DNA from: Levilactobacillus yonginensis
Lineage (GTDB): Bacteria; Bacillota; Bacilli; Lactobacillales; Lactobacillaceae
Assembly (NCBI RefSeq): GCF_964065165.1
Contig: NZ_OZ061549.1
Span: forward strand, 124,001-188,000
Direction: 5' to 3'
Length of the DNA stretch: 64,000 bases
Part shown: piece after piece, positions 35,452 through 44,082 of the stretch
Layout: every line of letters starts with the position of its first letter
How positions within the stretch are numbered: position 1 is the stretch's first letter
Translations under genes and position numbers: made by a program
The notes under the pieces: generated by a model
What the model saw: only the letters and a program-made list of their open reading frames with translations
Database searches by the model: none
What the model was told of the DNA's origin: nothing

Positions 35452-36333
35452 TTACGCTGCCTTCTGGATGGCGAGTTCCCGGTATTTTTCCGGGGACTTG
35501 CCATCCAGTTTTGTTTTGATCCGACGTTTATTGTAAAAGTTAATCCAGTCAGTCATAGCTTGAGTCAAGTCTTCCTTGTTCTCAAAATGCTCATCCATAA
35601 CTTCGACCTTCATGATGTGGAAGAATGATTCAACTGCCGCATTATCTAGACAAGTTGCTTTGCGTGACATGCTTTGAAATACGCGATGTTCTTTGAGTGT
35701 TTCTCGCCAGAATTTATGTTGATACTGGAATCCCTGATCCGTGTGGACTGTTGTTCGATAACCTAACTTTGGCAGTCCTTCCAATGCTTCTCTAAGCGGC
35801 TTTAGGGCAAATTCTACTGTTGGATGGTCACTGATGTTGAAGGCTAAGACTTCGCCTGAGAAGAGGTCAATCACTGGTTCTAAATAGACCCGTTCACTTT
35901 GGCTCATACCACCGTATCGAAATTCACTGACATCTGTAACGAGTTTTTGATAGGGTCGGTCCGTTTTGAATCGTCGGTTCAACCGATTAGGCGCAATTTT
36001 ACCAACGGATCCTTTGTATGAATTATATTTACGTTTTTGCCGATTGTACGCTAAACAAAGCCAATCATGCTCATGCATTAGACGCAAGACTCGTTTATGA
36101 TTCACCGTGAATCCATGCTCCTGTAAAGCTTTAGTTAGTCGCCGGTAACCATACTTCTTGGTGTACTTAGAATCTTCCTGCCGGATCTCATCGATTGCCT
36201 GAATGATTGGAGAATCATCCAGCTTTTCACGCTGACGATGTGAGCGTGCGTAATAATACGTACTTCTTGGTACTTTGACGACCTTGAGTAGGAGCTTGAT
36301 GGGCACTTGAAAGACCTGCCTTAACTCGGTCAC
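35452..36333 (-). CDS. IS3-family transposase OrfB (DDE catalytic part)
   Basis: A 293-residue rve/DDE integrase-type domain. Catalytic residues are visible in TDVSEFRYG (first Asp), VHTDQGFQYQ (second Asp) and DNAAVESFFHIMK (Glu). The HTH_21-like N-terminus (YGYRRLTKALQEHG) is also present. The annotated GTG start at 36333 lies in the -1 frame relative to OrfA. The -1 frame is open from an A7 tract (36384-36390) into OrfB, so it is probably made as an OrfAB fusion by frameshifting. Confidence 0.93.
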   Translation of the reverse strand: MTELRQVFQVPIKLLLKVVKVPRSTYYYARSHRQREKLDDSPIIQAIDEIRQEDSKYTKKYGYRRLTKALQEHGFTVNHKRVLRLMHEHDWLCLAYNRQKRKYNSYKGSVGKIAPNRLNRRFKTDRPYQKLVTDVSEFRYGGMSQSERVYLEPVIDLFSGEVLAFNISDHPTVEFALKPLREALEGLPKLGYRTTVHTDQGFQYQHKFWRETLKEHRVFQSMSRKATCLDNAAVESFFHIMKVEVMDEHFENKEDLTQAMTDWINFYNKRRIKTKLDGKSPEKYRELAIQKAA

Positions 36334-36863
36334 TATTTGCGAGATTTCTTGTCTGCTGACTTCTTCTGAGCTAAGGCATCGAGTTTTTTTAGGTATTCAT
36401 TCTCAATCTTTAACATCAAGTTTTCTTGTTTTAATTGCTTCAATTCATCGGCGGTACTGGAGTTATTGCGACTCTTTGAAGGCTTCGTTTGCTTATGTTT
36501 AGCCATGATTTTAGGCTTTCCTCGCTTCCGTTCAAGGCCAGCGATTCCTTGCTCCTCAAAGCGCTTCTCCCATTGCCAGATGGTGCTTGGCGAAGATAGA
36601 TTGAAGTGCAGAGCCGTTACCGGAAGCGAGGCCTGATGTTGTTTTCTCCAGTTTAATACATCAACCTTGAACTGACTAGAATATTCTGGCTTCTGATCCT
36701 TCAGCTTCAATCCAGCTATACCGTATTTCTGGAAGCGACTAACCCAAAGAAGGATAGTTTCTTCCTTGCTGATACCATGTTTTCTGGCCAATGAGGTTGA
36801 TCCAACTCCACTCAAATATTCAGTGACGACCTTAATTCTAAAATCTAAATCAAACTTAACCAT
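36333..36863 (-). CDS. IS3-family OrfA (HTH protein)
   Basis: A 176-residue DNA-binding protein with two helix-turn-helix segments ([19 protein letters not shown] and [19 protein letters not shown]) and a C-terminal leucine-zipper-like coiled coil ([22 protein letters not shown]). ATG 36863 after GGGGG is chosen; an in-frame TTG at 36896 lies inside the terminal repeat. The sequence C(T)AAAAAAAC near the 3' end is a plausible slippery site. Confidence 0.9.
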   Translation of the reverse strand: MVKFDLDFRIKVVTEYLSGVGSTSLARKHGISKEETILLWVSRFQKYGIAGLKLKDQKPEYSSQFKVDVLNWRKQHQASLPVTALHFNLSSPSTIWQWEKRFEEQGIAGLERKRGKPKIMAKHKQTKPSKSRNNSSTADELKQLKQENLMLKIENEYLKKLDALAQKKSADKKSRK

Positions 36864-36917
36864 AGTAAAACCCCCAAGGTTGGACTTTCTGTCCAACCTT
36901 GGGGGTTCACTTCACAA

Positions 36918-37151
36918 CACCAAATATCATAGAATTGTTTTTGTTTGCACTGTGAAGTGGGGGAGTGAAGAGTTGAGGTTGGGATTAATCTTCTTGACTG
37001 GTACCTGGAACCATGCAGTCAATGTTATCGGTTAAGCTAGTTGCCACTTAGGAGGCTATTACAGTTCAATGATCCAATGTAACCAGAGGCCCCACCCTGA
37101 CGACCGGAGGTGACCAAGCTCAGCACAATCGCATTAAACCAGTCTCAAGGT
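36918..37151. other. Intergenic region right of the IS3 element
   Basis: CACCA (36918-36922) is the displaced arm of the hairpin split by IS3. The rest shows no open frame or RNA that I recognise. Confidence 0.4.
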
Positions 37152-37189
37152 AAAAAAAGAAGGTTCCAACCAATTTGGTCGGAACCTTC
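37152..37189 (-). terminator. prsA terminator
   Basis: GAAGGTTCCAACC (37159-37171) pairs with GGTCGGAACCTTC (37177-37189); on the minus strand the A7 at 37152-37158 becomes the T run. Confidence 0.85.
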
Positions 37190-37203
37190 AAGTTTAATCG
37201 AAA

Positions 37204-38124
37204 TTACTTAGATGAAGATGAACCGGAAGTCTTAGAACTTGATGATGCCAAGTAGTCAGACAGGATGTTCTTCAAGTCGTTATCCTTGATAGAAACGTTA
37301 CCCTTCTTCAGGACCTTAGCAACCACGTTGTGCAGAACAGTACTGTCATTCATATCGCTATCAATGATTTGTGACTTAAGTTCTGCCTTGTGTTGGTTGA
37401 CGGTACCCTTACCAGGGTTCTTCAGCATCAAGATAACGTGGTAACCATATTGCGTCTTAACAGGCGTCGTGGTGTATTCGTTAGTTTGAAGCTTGAAAGC
37501 AGCCTTCTTGAAGGTTGCATCCAGTGAAGTGTCGGTACTATCAAAGGCACTTAACTTACCACCCTTGTTCTTGGTAGCAGTATCAGTGGAGTCCTTCTTA
37601 GCTAACTTCGTGAATTCGCTAGTCAAGTCGCTCTTCTTAGTACCCTTTAAGTCTTTGATGATTGATTCAGCAGTAGACTTCTTGGAAACCAAGATGTGAG
37701 CAACCGTGACTTCTGGTTCGTAGCTCTTGAATTGCTTCTTGAGTTGGGCATCAGAAATTGTGACGTTGTCCTTAACAGCTTCCTTCAAAAGTAGGTTTGA
37801 ACGAATTTCCGTCTTTAAACCGGATTGCGTCATACCGCTTTGAGAAAGAACACTGCTAAATGATGATCCGTATTGTGCCTTGTACTTGTTGAATTGCTTG
37901 GTAACTTCGGACTTCTTAACCTTGTCACCGTATTGCTTTTCCAAGACTTTGTTCAGAATCATCTGTTGCAGAACTTGCTTACCAGAAGACGTACCCTTTA
38001 AACTACTGTAGTACTGGCTTTCAGTAATCTTACCACCATTAGTAGTGGCAACGGTTTTGTTCCCACAACCGGCAAGCGTTACGGTCAGTAACAGACCGGC
38101 GAAGGCGATAAACCATTTCTTCAT
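37204..38124 (-). CDS. prsA: PrsA foldase lipoprotein (peptidyl-prolyl isomerase)
   Basis: A 306-residue extracytoplasmic chaperone that helps secreted proteins fold. The lipoprotein signal [20 protein letters not shown] ends with the lipobox Cys (residue 20). A SurA-like N-terminal region precedes the parvulin PPIase domain (about 130-235, [16 protein letters not shown] to YGYHVILML). A Ser-rich tail ends the protein. I chose ATG 38124 because it gives a standard signal peptide; ATG 38142 adds six residues. It follows the YhaH-like gene on the minus strand, the Bacillus hit-yhaH-prsA order. Confidence 0.9.
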   Translation of the reverse strand: MKKWFIAFAGLLLTVTLAGCGNKTVATTNGGKITESQYYSSLKGTSSGKQVLQQMILNKVLEKQYGDKVKKSEVTKQFNKYKAQYGSSFSSVLSQSGMTQSGLKTEIRSNLLLKEAVKDNVTISDAQLKKQFKSYEPEVTVAHILVSKKSTAESIIKDLKGTKKSDLTSEFTKLAKKDSTDTATKNKGGKLSAFDSTDTSLDATFKKAAFKLQTNEYTTTPVKTQYGYHVILMLKNPGKGTVNQHKAELKSQIIDSDMNDSTVLHNVVAKVLKKGNVSIKDNDLKNILSDYLASSSSKTSGSSSSK

Positions 38125-38236
38125 ATTGCTCAACACATCCATTCATCAAAATTGGTGTAAACACCATACTCAGTTATCATAACACAAATTAACGTCAACC
38201 GAAAAAGGTCAACAAAGTTTTACAAAAAGTTCAGAA

Positions 38237-38557
38237 TTACTCGGCGTCCCATTTGGCCAAAGTCTCCTCAATGGCGGCGACTCGGGGGGCAACTTTAAAC
38301 CCAAATTTATCAACGGAAACTTGAATTTCATCCAGAGCGGGTTGTGCGTCGGTAATGGCTTGGGAGAGCTTAGTGACGTTGCGTGTCAACTGGTCCTTGG
38401 CAGCACGTAGGTCATCCACCTTTTTAACAGTGTGTTTGGCCTGAGCACGAACGCCCTGACTCCAAGTCAGAGGATCTTGCTTCGTTAAAGTTAAGTAGGC
38501 GACTAAACCAACACCTGTAGCCAGGGTAGCGCCGGTTAAAAAACGACCAATACCCAT
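38237..38557 (-). CDS. YhaH/YtxH-like membrane-anchored protein
   Basis: A 106-residue protein with a single N-terminal hydrophobic segment (GRFLTGATLATGVGLVAYLTL, about 4-24) and a long helical, probably coiled-coil tail (AKHTVKKVDDLRAAKDQL onward). It lies 3 bp after the HIT gene and before prsA, the position of yhaH in Bacillus. Function unknown; the family call rests on context and architecture rather than strong motifs. Confidence 0.6.
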   Translation of the reverse strand: MGIGRFLTGATLATGVGLVAYLTLTKQDPLTWSQGVRAQAKHTVKKVDDLRAAKDQLTRNVTKLSQAITDAQPALDEIQVSVDKFGFKVAPRVAAIEETLAKWDAE

Positions 38558-38560
38558 AGG

Positions 38561-39019
38561 TTAGTCCTCCAAACTTAGTTTAATCTTATCTTGAATGGCA
38601 GCGTAGTCAGCCGGACTATAGTTGTCGGAATTATCCTTGAAAATCATCTTGAAATCATCGTGGTCCGTGTAGCGCGGAACCAGGTGAATGTGGGAGTGGA
38701 AAACGGATTGGTAAGCCACCTTGCCATTGTTGTTCAGGATATTCATGCCAGTGATGGCCGGGTCAGAAGCTTGGACGGCACGGGCAATCTTAGGAATTCG
38801 GGAAAAGACGGCGGCAGCGAGGTCGGCGTCGTAAGCGAAGATATCCTTCACGTGCGTCTTGGGAATCACCAGGGTATGGCCGGGAGTCCCTTGTGAGATG
38901 TCCAGAAAGGCTTTAACGATGTTGTCCTCGTAGACGGTGTAGCTGGGGATGTCCCCCTTTAAGATCTTGCAGAAAATACAATCGTCATCGTAGTGCGGTT
39001 CTAGCGTCATTTTATCCAT
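38561..39019 (-). CDS. hit: HIT family hydrolase
   Basis: A 152-residue histidine-triad nucleotide hydrolase. It has the zinc-type CIFCKILKGDIPSYTVYED start, GHTLVIPKTHV, and the triad HSHIHLVPRY near the C-terminus. These act on nucleotide-phosphoramidates. ATG 39019 follows AAGGAG; the frame to 39052 lacks a site. It sits back to back with ecsA as in Bacillus. Confidence 0.92.
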   Translation of the reverse strand: MDKMTLEPHYDDDCIFCKILKGDIPSYTVYEDNIVKAFLDISQGTPGHTLVIPKTHVKDIFAYDADLAAAVFSRIPKIARAVQASDPAITGMNILNNNGKVAYQSVFHSHIHLVPRYTDHDDFKMIFKDNSDNYSPADYAAIQDKIKLSLED

Positions 39020-39050
39020 GAAAACTCCTTCTTTCGCAGTGATTTCATCC

Positions 39051-39079
39051 ATTATACACCACCAACCCGGGGGAGTTCA
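39051..39079 (-). promoter_or_regulatory. hit promoter
   Basis: On the minus strand TATAAT (39051-39056) with an upstream TG, and a weak TGAACT 17 bp away. Divergent from the ecs promoter. Confidence 0.6.
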
Positions 39080-39089
39080 CCCAGAATCG

Positions 39090-39118
39090 TTCGTTCACTG
39101 GGTCAGCTATGGTATAAT
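39090..39118 (+). promoter_or_regulatory. ecsAB promoter
   Basis: TTCGTT (39090-39095), 17 bp, TATAAT (39113-39118) with extended TG (TATGGTATAAT). Confidence 0.7.
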
Positions 39119-39154
39119 AGCCTGGTTAAATTAAAGGAAATGAAGGGATGTTGA

Positions 39155-39889
39155 ATGGCTCTAGAAGTCAGCCATGTTGTGGGGGGCTACTCACAGATTC
39201 CCGTCTTAAAAGATATTAGTTTTGATGTCCGTGACGGAGAGTTAGTCGGCCTCATTGGCTTGAACGGGGCGGGGAAATCGACCACCATTAACCACGTGAT
39301 CGGTCTTTTGACGCCTCATAAAGGAAAGATTACGTTGAACGGGATCACCATTGAACAGGATAGTCAGGCGTACAAGCAACAGATTGCCTATATTCCAGAA
39401 ACGCCCGTGTTATACCAAGAGTTAACGTTGCGTGAACATTTAGAGATGACCATGATGGCCTATGACTTAGACCAAAAGACGGCTTGGGAGACGGCTCATA
39501 AGCTGTTGAAAACCTTCCGGCTGGATAACAAGTTGGACTGGTTTCCAGCCAACTTTTCAAAAGGAATGAAGCAGAAGGTCATGATTGTCTGTGCTTTTCT
39601 GACCAATGCCAAGCTCTACATTATTGATGAACCCTTTTTGGGGTTAGATCCGCTGGCCGTAAATGACCTGCTAAACCTGATTGAACAACGTAAACAGACC
39701 GGGGCTAGCATCTTGATGTCGACCCACGTGTTGGACACAGCCCAACGGTATTGTGATCGTTTTGTTCTACTTCATGACGGTCAGGTCAAGACCGAAGGCA
39801 CCCTCAGTGAACTCCAAGCCGCTCTTCCGGAAGCGGGGGAATCATTGAATGATATTTATCTTTCCATGACGAAGGTCGATCGCACATGA
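39155..39889 (+). CDS. ecsA: ABC transporter ATPase EcsA
   Basis: A 244-residue ABC ATPase. Walker A is GLNGAGKSTT (about 39), the signature FSKGMKQK (about 133) and Walker B KLYIIDEPFLGLDP (about 153). With the permease EcsB encoded next (4-bp overlap) it forms the Ecs exporter, linked in Bacillus to secretion, protein processing and membrane proteolysis. The transported substrate is uncertain; peptide export has been proposed in related bacteria. Confidence 0.92.
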   Translation: MALEVSHVVGGYSQIPVLKDISFDVRDGELVGLIGLNGAGKSTTINHVIGLLTPHKGKITLNGITIEQDSQAYKQQIAYIPETPVLYQELTLREHLEMTMMAYDLDQKTAWETAHKLLKTFRLDNKLDWFPANFSKGMKQKVMIVCAFLTNAKLYIIDEPFLGLDPLAVNDLLNLIEQRKQTGASILMSTHVLDTAQRYCDRFVLLHDGQVKTEGTLSELQAALPEAGESLNDIYLSMTKVDRT

Positions 39890-41112
39890 CGGGGTTATTT
39901 CAGACCCGGCTCCAACGTCATCTCCGGGAAATGGCGAAGTACTTGCGGCTGGTGTTCAATGATTTCTTTGTCTTTGCCTTGCTCTTCTTTCTGGGGGGCT
40001 TGGGCCTCGGCTATTCCAACGTTTTAAAACAACTTAAATATGGTCAGTGGTGGGCACCGGTAATTGCCCTGATTGTCCTCGTTATCGTCAGCCAAATCGG
40101 CCGACTGGCGACGTTGATCGAAGATGCGGACCGGGTTTTCCTGCTGCCAAAGGAACGAGCGATGCATGCGTACTTTGTTTCCGCACGGCGGTATAGCCAG
40201 GGCTTAGCGCAATCAACTCAGGTAATCACGCTGTTTATTTTGTCGCCGTTTTTGAGTGTGTCAATGCATTGGACCATCGCTCAAATTCTGGTCTTGGCAG
40301 TTGCCCAGATTGTTTTGAAGGATGCTTTTCTGCGGCTTGACTTAGCTAGTGCTTACCAAGTGACTGCGCAACGTCGAATGAATCAGTGGTGGATCAAATG
40401 GTTGCTAGCCATTGTTATTTTGGCGAGTGGTCTGTGGCTGACAGTCTACGCGGCAGTTATTCTGGCGGTGATTTTAGACGTTGCCGTCGCTGTGTGGTTT
40501 CATCAGCATTGGGAAACGCAGCAGATTCGTTGGCGGGAACAGATTAAGCTGGAAGATAACCGGATGCTGGGTATCTATCGGTTTTTTAACCTCTTTACGG
40601 AGGTGCCGATGGTGTCCGGGACCATCAAACGGCGGCGGTATCTCGATTGGTTGTTTGCGCGCATCAAACCGCAACACCAGCAAACGTATTTGTACCTATT
40701 TAGTCGAGGAATGGTTCGGGGTACTGAATTCAGCGGGTTAGTGGTTCGGTTGACCGTTATCGGCATGTTGTTGCTGTACTTTGTGCGGGGACAGTGGCTG
40801 CCAATCATCTTGGCTGCTCTCTTTATCTACCTGATTGGATTTCAGCTTTTACCGTTCTTCCACCAGTACGACGACATTGTTTTTAGTCACGTCTATCCGG
40901 TGGCGTCAGACCTGCGGCTCAAGAGCTTTGTTACATTGGTTACATTGATTCTCAGTGTGGCAGCGTTGTGTCTGTGGGTCATCGTCGCAATTGCCAATCC
41001 GTCAGTGGAGACGGCTGGCTTAGCGTTGTTGGTCGAGGTCGTTGAAGTTTGGTATTTGGCCCGAATCTATACGCCGCAACGCTTAGCGCGGGCGGGTAAA
41101 AATAGGGGTTGA
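39886..41112 (+). CDS. ecsB: ABC transporter permease EcsB
   Basis: A 408-residue membrane protein with about eight hydrophobic segments and EcsB-type cytoplasmic loops (AKYLRLVFNDFFVFALLFFLGG at the start, DRVFLLPKERAMHAYF near 83). Overlaps ecsA by 4 bp (ATGA). Confidence 0.88.
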   Translation: MTGLFQTRLQRHLREMAKYLRLVFNDFFVFALLFFLGGLGLGYSNVLKQLKYGQWWAPVIALIVLVIVSQIGRLATLIEDADRVFLLPKERAMHAYFVSARRYSQGLAQSTQVITLFILSPFLSVSMHWTIAQILVLAVAQIVLKDAFLRLDLASAYQVTAQRRMNQWWIKWLLAIVILASGLWLTVYAAVILAVILDVAVAVWFHQHWETQQIRWREQIKLEDNRMLGIYRFFNLFTEVPMVSGTIKRRRYLDWLFARIKPQHQQTYLYLFSRGMVRGTEFSGLVVRLTVIGMLLLYFVRGQWLPIILAALFIYLIGFQLLPFFHQYDDIVFSHVYPVASDLRLKSFVTLVTLILSVAALCLWVIVAIANPSVETAGLALLVEVVEVWYLARIYTPQRLARAGKNRG

Positions 41113-41173
41113 CGTGTCCCCGATTTCCCCATAGAATTAGTAGTAGCTGACAAATCGAGGAGGGGTGGCACGA

Positions 41174-41965
41174 ATGGCACTGGATATTAGTGACGGTTGG
41201 AGTTTATATCCGCTGGGTGGTAACACAGGGACAGCGTATATGGGGACCAAGGCCTCACAAAAGGTGTTTTTGAAACAAAACGCGTCACCATTTCTTGCGG
41301 CACTTTCCATGGAGGGAATCACGCCCCGGCTCGTCTGGACCAAACGGCTTGCGACGGGAGATGTGATGACGGCTCAGGAGTGGCTGAACGGCCGAACGTT
41401 ACGACGTAGTGAAATGCGTGAACAACGGGTTGCTCGCCTCTTGCACCGCGTGCATCATTCTCATTTACTCCATGATATGTTATTAAAAGTCGGCGGACGA
41501 TCAACGACGCCCGCCCAGTTGCTGACTCGCTTACAACCCGCACTTGCTACGGATTTGCGACGGCATCCGCTGATTCAGTCGGCGTTTGCTAGCCTATGGA
41601 ACGAGCAACCCCAACTGCCCAAGACGCAATATGAAGTCAGTCATGGTGATTTAAACCATAAAAATTGGCTGTTGTCGGATCGACAACGGTTGTACTTGGT
41701 TGACTGGGACGCAGCAACGTTTGCGGATCCGGCCCATGACCTTGGTTCCTTGTTGTGTGAATACGTTTCCCTTGAGGAATGGCAACGTTGGCTTCAGGAT
41801 TACGGCGAGACCTTGACGGCGGACTTAACGGCCCGTGTCAACTGGTATGCCCGGGTTCATTGCCTGACGGTGATTGCCGAGAGTTATCATCAACAACGGT
41901 TCCAAATTATGAATCAACACTTAATTTTACTTGAAAAACTGACGCGTGAGTCAGTGACTGATTAG
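41174..41965 (+). CDS. ytmP: YtmP-like small-molecule phosphotransferase
   Basis: A 263-residue protein-kinase-like phosphotransferase of the choline/aminoglycoside kinase group. The Brenner motif SHGDLNHKNWLL and the Mg-binding LVDWDAATFADPAHDLG are both intact. The substrate is unknown. ATG 41174 follows GAGGAGGGG; GTG 41165 lies inside that site. It is followed by trmB, a pair conserved across lactobacilli. Confidence 0.85.
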   Translation: MALDISDGWSLYPLGGNTGTAYMGTKASQKVFLKQNASPFLAALSMEGITPRLVWTKRLATGDVMTAQEWLNGRTLRRSEMREQRVARLLHRVHHSHLLHDMLLKVGGRSTTPAQLLTRLQPALATDLRRHPLIQSAFASLWNEQPQLPKTQYEVSHGDLNHKNWLLSDRQRLYLVDWDAATFADPAHDLGSLLCEYVSLEEWQRWLQDYGETLTADLTARVNWYARVHCLTVIAESYHQQRFQIMNQHLILLEKLTRESVTD

Positions 41966-42025
41966 ACTTCGGCGGGAGCGGGGAGAACCTCGCGCCCGCT
42001 GTTGTGATTAAAAGGAGAAAAAACT

Positions 42026-42673
42026 ATGCGTGTACGTAATAAACCGTGGGCTAAAGACTATATGGCCGAACATACTGATCAGATGGTGGTTGAACCTGAA
42101 CCCCTGATGGGTAAGTGGCAGAGCCGTTTCCCTAAGGAACAACCCTTGTACGTGGAAATTGGAACGGGGAAGGGCCAATTCATTGTGGAAATGGCTAAGG
42201 CTCATCCCGAACATAATTTTATTGGGATTGAGATTCAGATGTCGGTGATCGCGGCAGCCTTAAAGAAGGTCGTGGCCAGTGAACTCGCCAACATTCAACT
42301 GGTGCATACCGACGGCGAAGCCATCAACACGTTCTTTGCTCAGGGTGAAGTGACGGGACTGTACTTGAACTTCTCTGATCCGTGGCCTAAGACTCGGCAT
42401 ATTAAGCGTCGACTGACGTCACCAGTCTTTTTAGCGCACTACGCTGATGTTTTGCCGGCGGGGGGCAGCGTGCAATTCAAGACTGATAACCGGGGATTAT
42501 TTGAATACTCCCTGGGCAGCTTGAACAACTTTGGCATGGTTTTTGACGGGGTTTGGTTGGACCTACACGCTGCCACCGATGGGGTGGAAGATATTCAGAC
42601 GGAGTATGAGCAAAAGTTTTCTTCTAAAGGGCCTATCTATCAGGTAATCGCCCACTTTCCTGAAGATAAATAG
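42026..42673 (+). CDS. trmB: tRNA (guanine-N7)-methyltransferase
   Basis: A 215-residue SAM-dependent enzyme making m7G46 in tRNA. It carries the SAM loop VEIGTGKGQFIVEMA, IGIEIQMSVIAAALKK, and the family motif LNFSDPWPKTRHIKRRLTS. AAAGGAG precedes ATG 42026. Confidence 0.95.
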   Translation: MRVRNKPWAKDYMAEHTDQMVVEPEPLMGKWQSRFPKEQPLYVEIGTGKGQFIVEMAKAHPEHNFIGIEIQMSVIAAALKKVVASELANIQLVHTDGEAINTFFAQGEVTGLYLNFSDPWPKTRHIKRRLTSPVFLAHYADVLPAGGSVQFKTDNRGLFEYSLGSLNNFGMVFDGVWLDLHAATDGVEDIQTEYEQKFSSKGPIYQVIAHFPEDK

Positions 42674-42760
42674 GCGTCTGGTTGCCTCCGGCCGTTAGAT
42701 TGGTGATTTTTTCAGCAAGTATCAATTGTTAAGCAAAAGTAGAATAGAAATGAAACGATT

Positions 42761-42793
42761 GGAGTTGAGACAGATGTCTTAGCCCCTTTTTTT
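42761..42793 (+). terminator. Terminator downstream of trmB
   Basis: Stem 42761-42771 with 42776-42786 (one mismatch, wobbles) and T7. The rest of 42674-42930 shows no gene. Confidence 0.7.
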
Positions 42794-42939
42794 GTGTTCG
42801 AGCTAAGGATTGAAAGTCTTTAGATGCAACAATGTTATTGGCATAAAAATTAGGCAATCAATTTACATTTCTTTTGACTTTAACTTTTTTCGTTCAATCA
42901 CCACCATCCTGCGTAGTTAGACAGTAGGAGGTGGCGGGG

Positions 42940-44046
42940 ATGTTGATTGCGGAGTTGGAGAACCAGTTGGTGGATGCTAAGAACGTGGAGCGGGGAAGAC
43001 CATTTGTCTGCCCAGGATGTCGCTTGCCGGTACGGTTGCGACGGGGGTCACGGGTTCAGCCATACTTTGCGCACTTACCTGGTGCCCTATGTCCACTCCA
43101 GACGGAGGCCGAAAGTCAGCAGCACGTTCAAGGAAAACGCCAATTGATGACGTTCTTTGCGGCGTGGGGGCAGCCGGAGTTGGAACGGATTCTGCCGAAG
43201 ATTCAGCAACGAGCTGACGTTTGGCTAGCGCGGAAGCAACCAATTGCCTTAGAGTTTCAGTGTAGCCCAATCAGTCGGACTGAGGTGGCCAGTCGGACGG
43301 CGGGGTACCGGCAATTGGGGGTGTATCCAATGTGGCTTCTAGGAAAAAGATACGCCAAGCAGCGATTGACTTGGCGGACGCTCGATCGTTTTGCAAGCTG
43401 GCTGCCCGGTTGGGGACTCTGCCTATTATTTTGGGATGTGGCTACGTGTTCGCTACGGGTGGACCACCATCTCTGTCAGGCTGCCACGGGACAGTTTAGT
43501 TGGGGGACCAGTTATCTGCGGAGCGTTACCGACCTTCAAAGTCGCTCCGGGGTTTATTTGGCGACGCCGAGGCCCGATTTTCTGGCATTTCGCCGTCAGC
43601 TCACGGTAGATTTGCAGCGTGAATCGGCTGGTCTGCGTGACGTTCAGGAGGCAGTCTATTTGACCGGCCACCATCTGGCCGGATTTCCTGAGGAACTGGT
43701 GACGACGGCGGTGACGCCGCCTGGTTTTGGCAAGGGCCTCTTGCTATGGCGAGTGGTCATGACGGCTTGGTTATTTCAAACGAAACAGTTTGACGAGCAA
43801 GAGGTTCGCCGGTTGAGTCGCGCGGCCCTCATCCTGATTGGTGGACAATTACAGGCGGTGCGATTCAACGTGGCGCCAGCTTTGCGACGGGCTGAAGCGA
43901 CCCTCTTACGGGATTGGGTACGACTGGGTAAGCTCGAGCGACGTTCCCAGGGGTGGCAGGTCGTTGGCCAGCCACAATGGACGGCAGACTTAGCTGCATA
44001 TTTGGGGCGGTCGGCCCACGGGTCAAGGCGGGGGTTAAAGTGGTAA
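42940..44046 (+). CDS. coiA: Competence protein CoiA
   Basis: A 368-residue CoiA-family protein, needed after DNA uptake in competent streptococci. The N-terminal zinc-finger-like CPGCRLPVRLRRG and HLPGALCPL (about 27-60) and the nuclease-like core LEFQCSPISRTEVASRTAGYRQLGVYPMWLLG (about 103-134) are present. ATG 42940 with GGAGG 9 bp upstream is chosen over GTG 42931. It lies just before pepF, the common lactobacillar pair. Confidence 0.87.
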   Translation: MLIAELENQLVDAKNVERGRPFVCPGCRLPVRLRRGSRVQPYFAHLPGALCPLQTEAESQQHVQGKRQLMTFFAAWGQPELERILPKIQQRADVWLARKQPIALEFQCSPISRTEVASRTAGYRQLGVYPMWLLGKRYAKQRLTWRTLDRFASWLPGWGLCLLFWDVATCSLRVDHHLCQAATGQFSWGTSYLRSVTDLQSRSGVYLATPRPDFLAFRRQLTVDLQRESAGLRDVQEAVYLTGHHLAGFPEELVTTAVTPPGFGKGLLLWRVVMTAWLFQTKQFDEQEVRRLSRAALILIGGQLQAVRFNVAPALRRAEATLLRDWVRLGKLERRSQGWQVVGQPQWTADLAAYLGRSAHGSRRGLKW

Positions 44047-44082
44047 ACTAGCTGTATGTAAATGATAAAGGAGGACGAAGTG

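Larger units (their letters stand above)
35421..36914 (-). mobile_element. IS3-family element, IS150 group, complete
   Basis: A 1494-bp element with terminal inverted repeats: TGAAGTGAACCCTTAAAGTT at 35421 and, inverted, TGAAGTGAACCCCCAAGGTT ending at 36914. It is flanked by a 3-bp direct duplication CAA (35418-35420 and 36915-36917). It holds orfA and orfB on the minus strand in -1 relation, the standard IS3 plan. Ends, duplication and both frames are intact, so the copy may be active or recent. Confidence 0.93.

Noticed and set aside
42674..42930. A competence sigma-factor box before coiA
   Set aside because: TTTTTTCGTTCAATC near 42886 is only a vague match to competence boxes and I could not support it.
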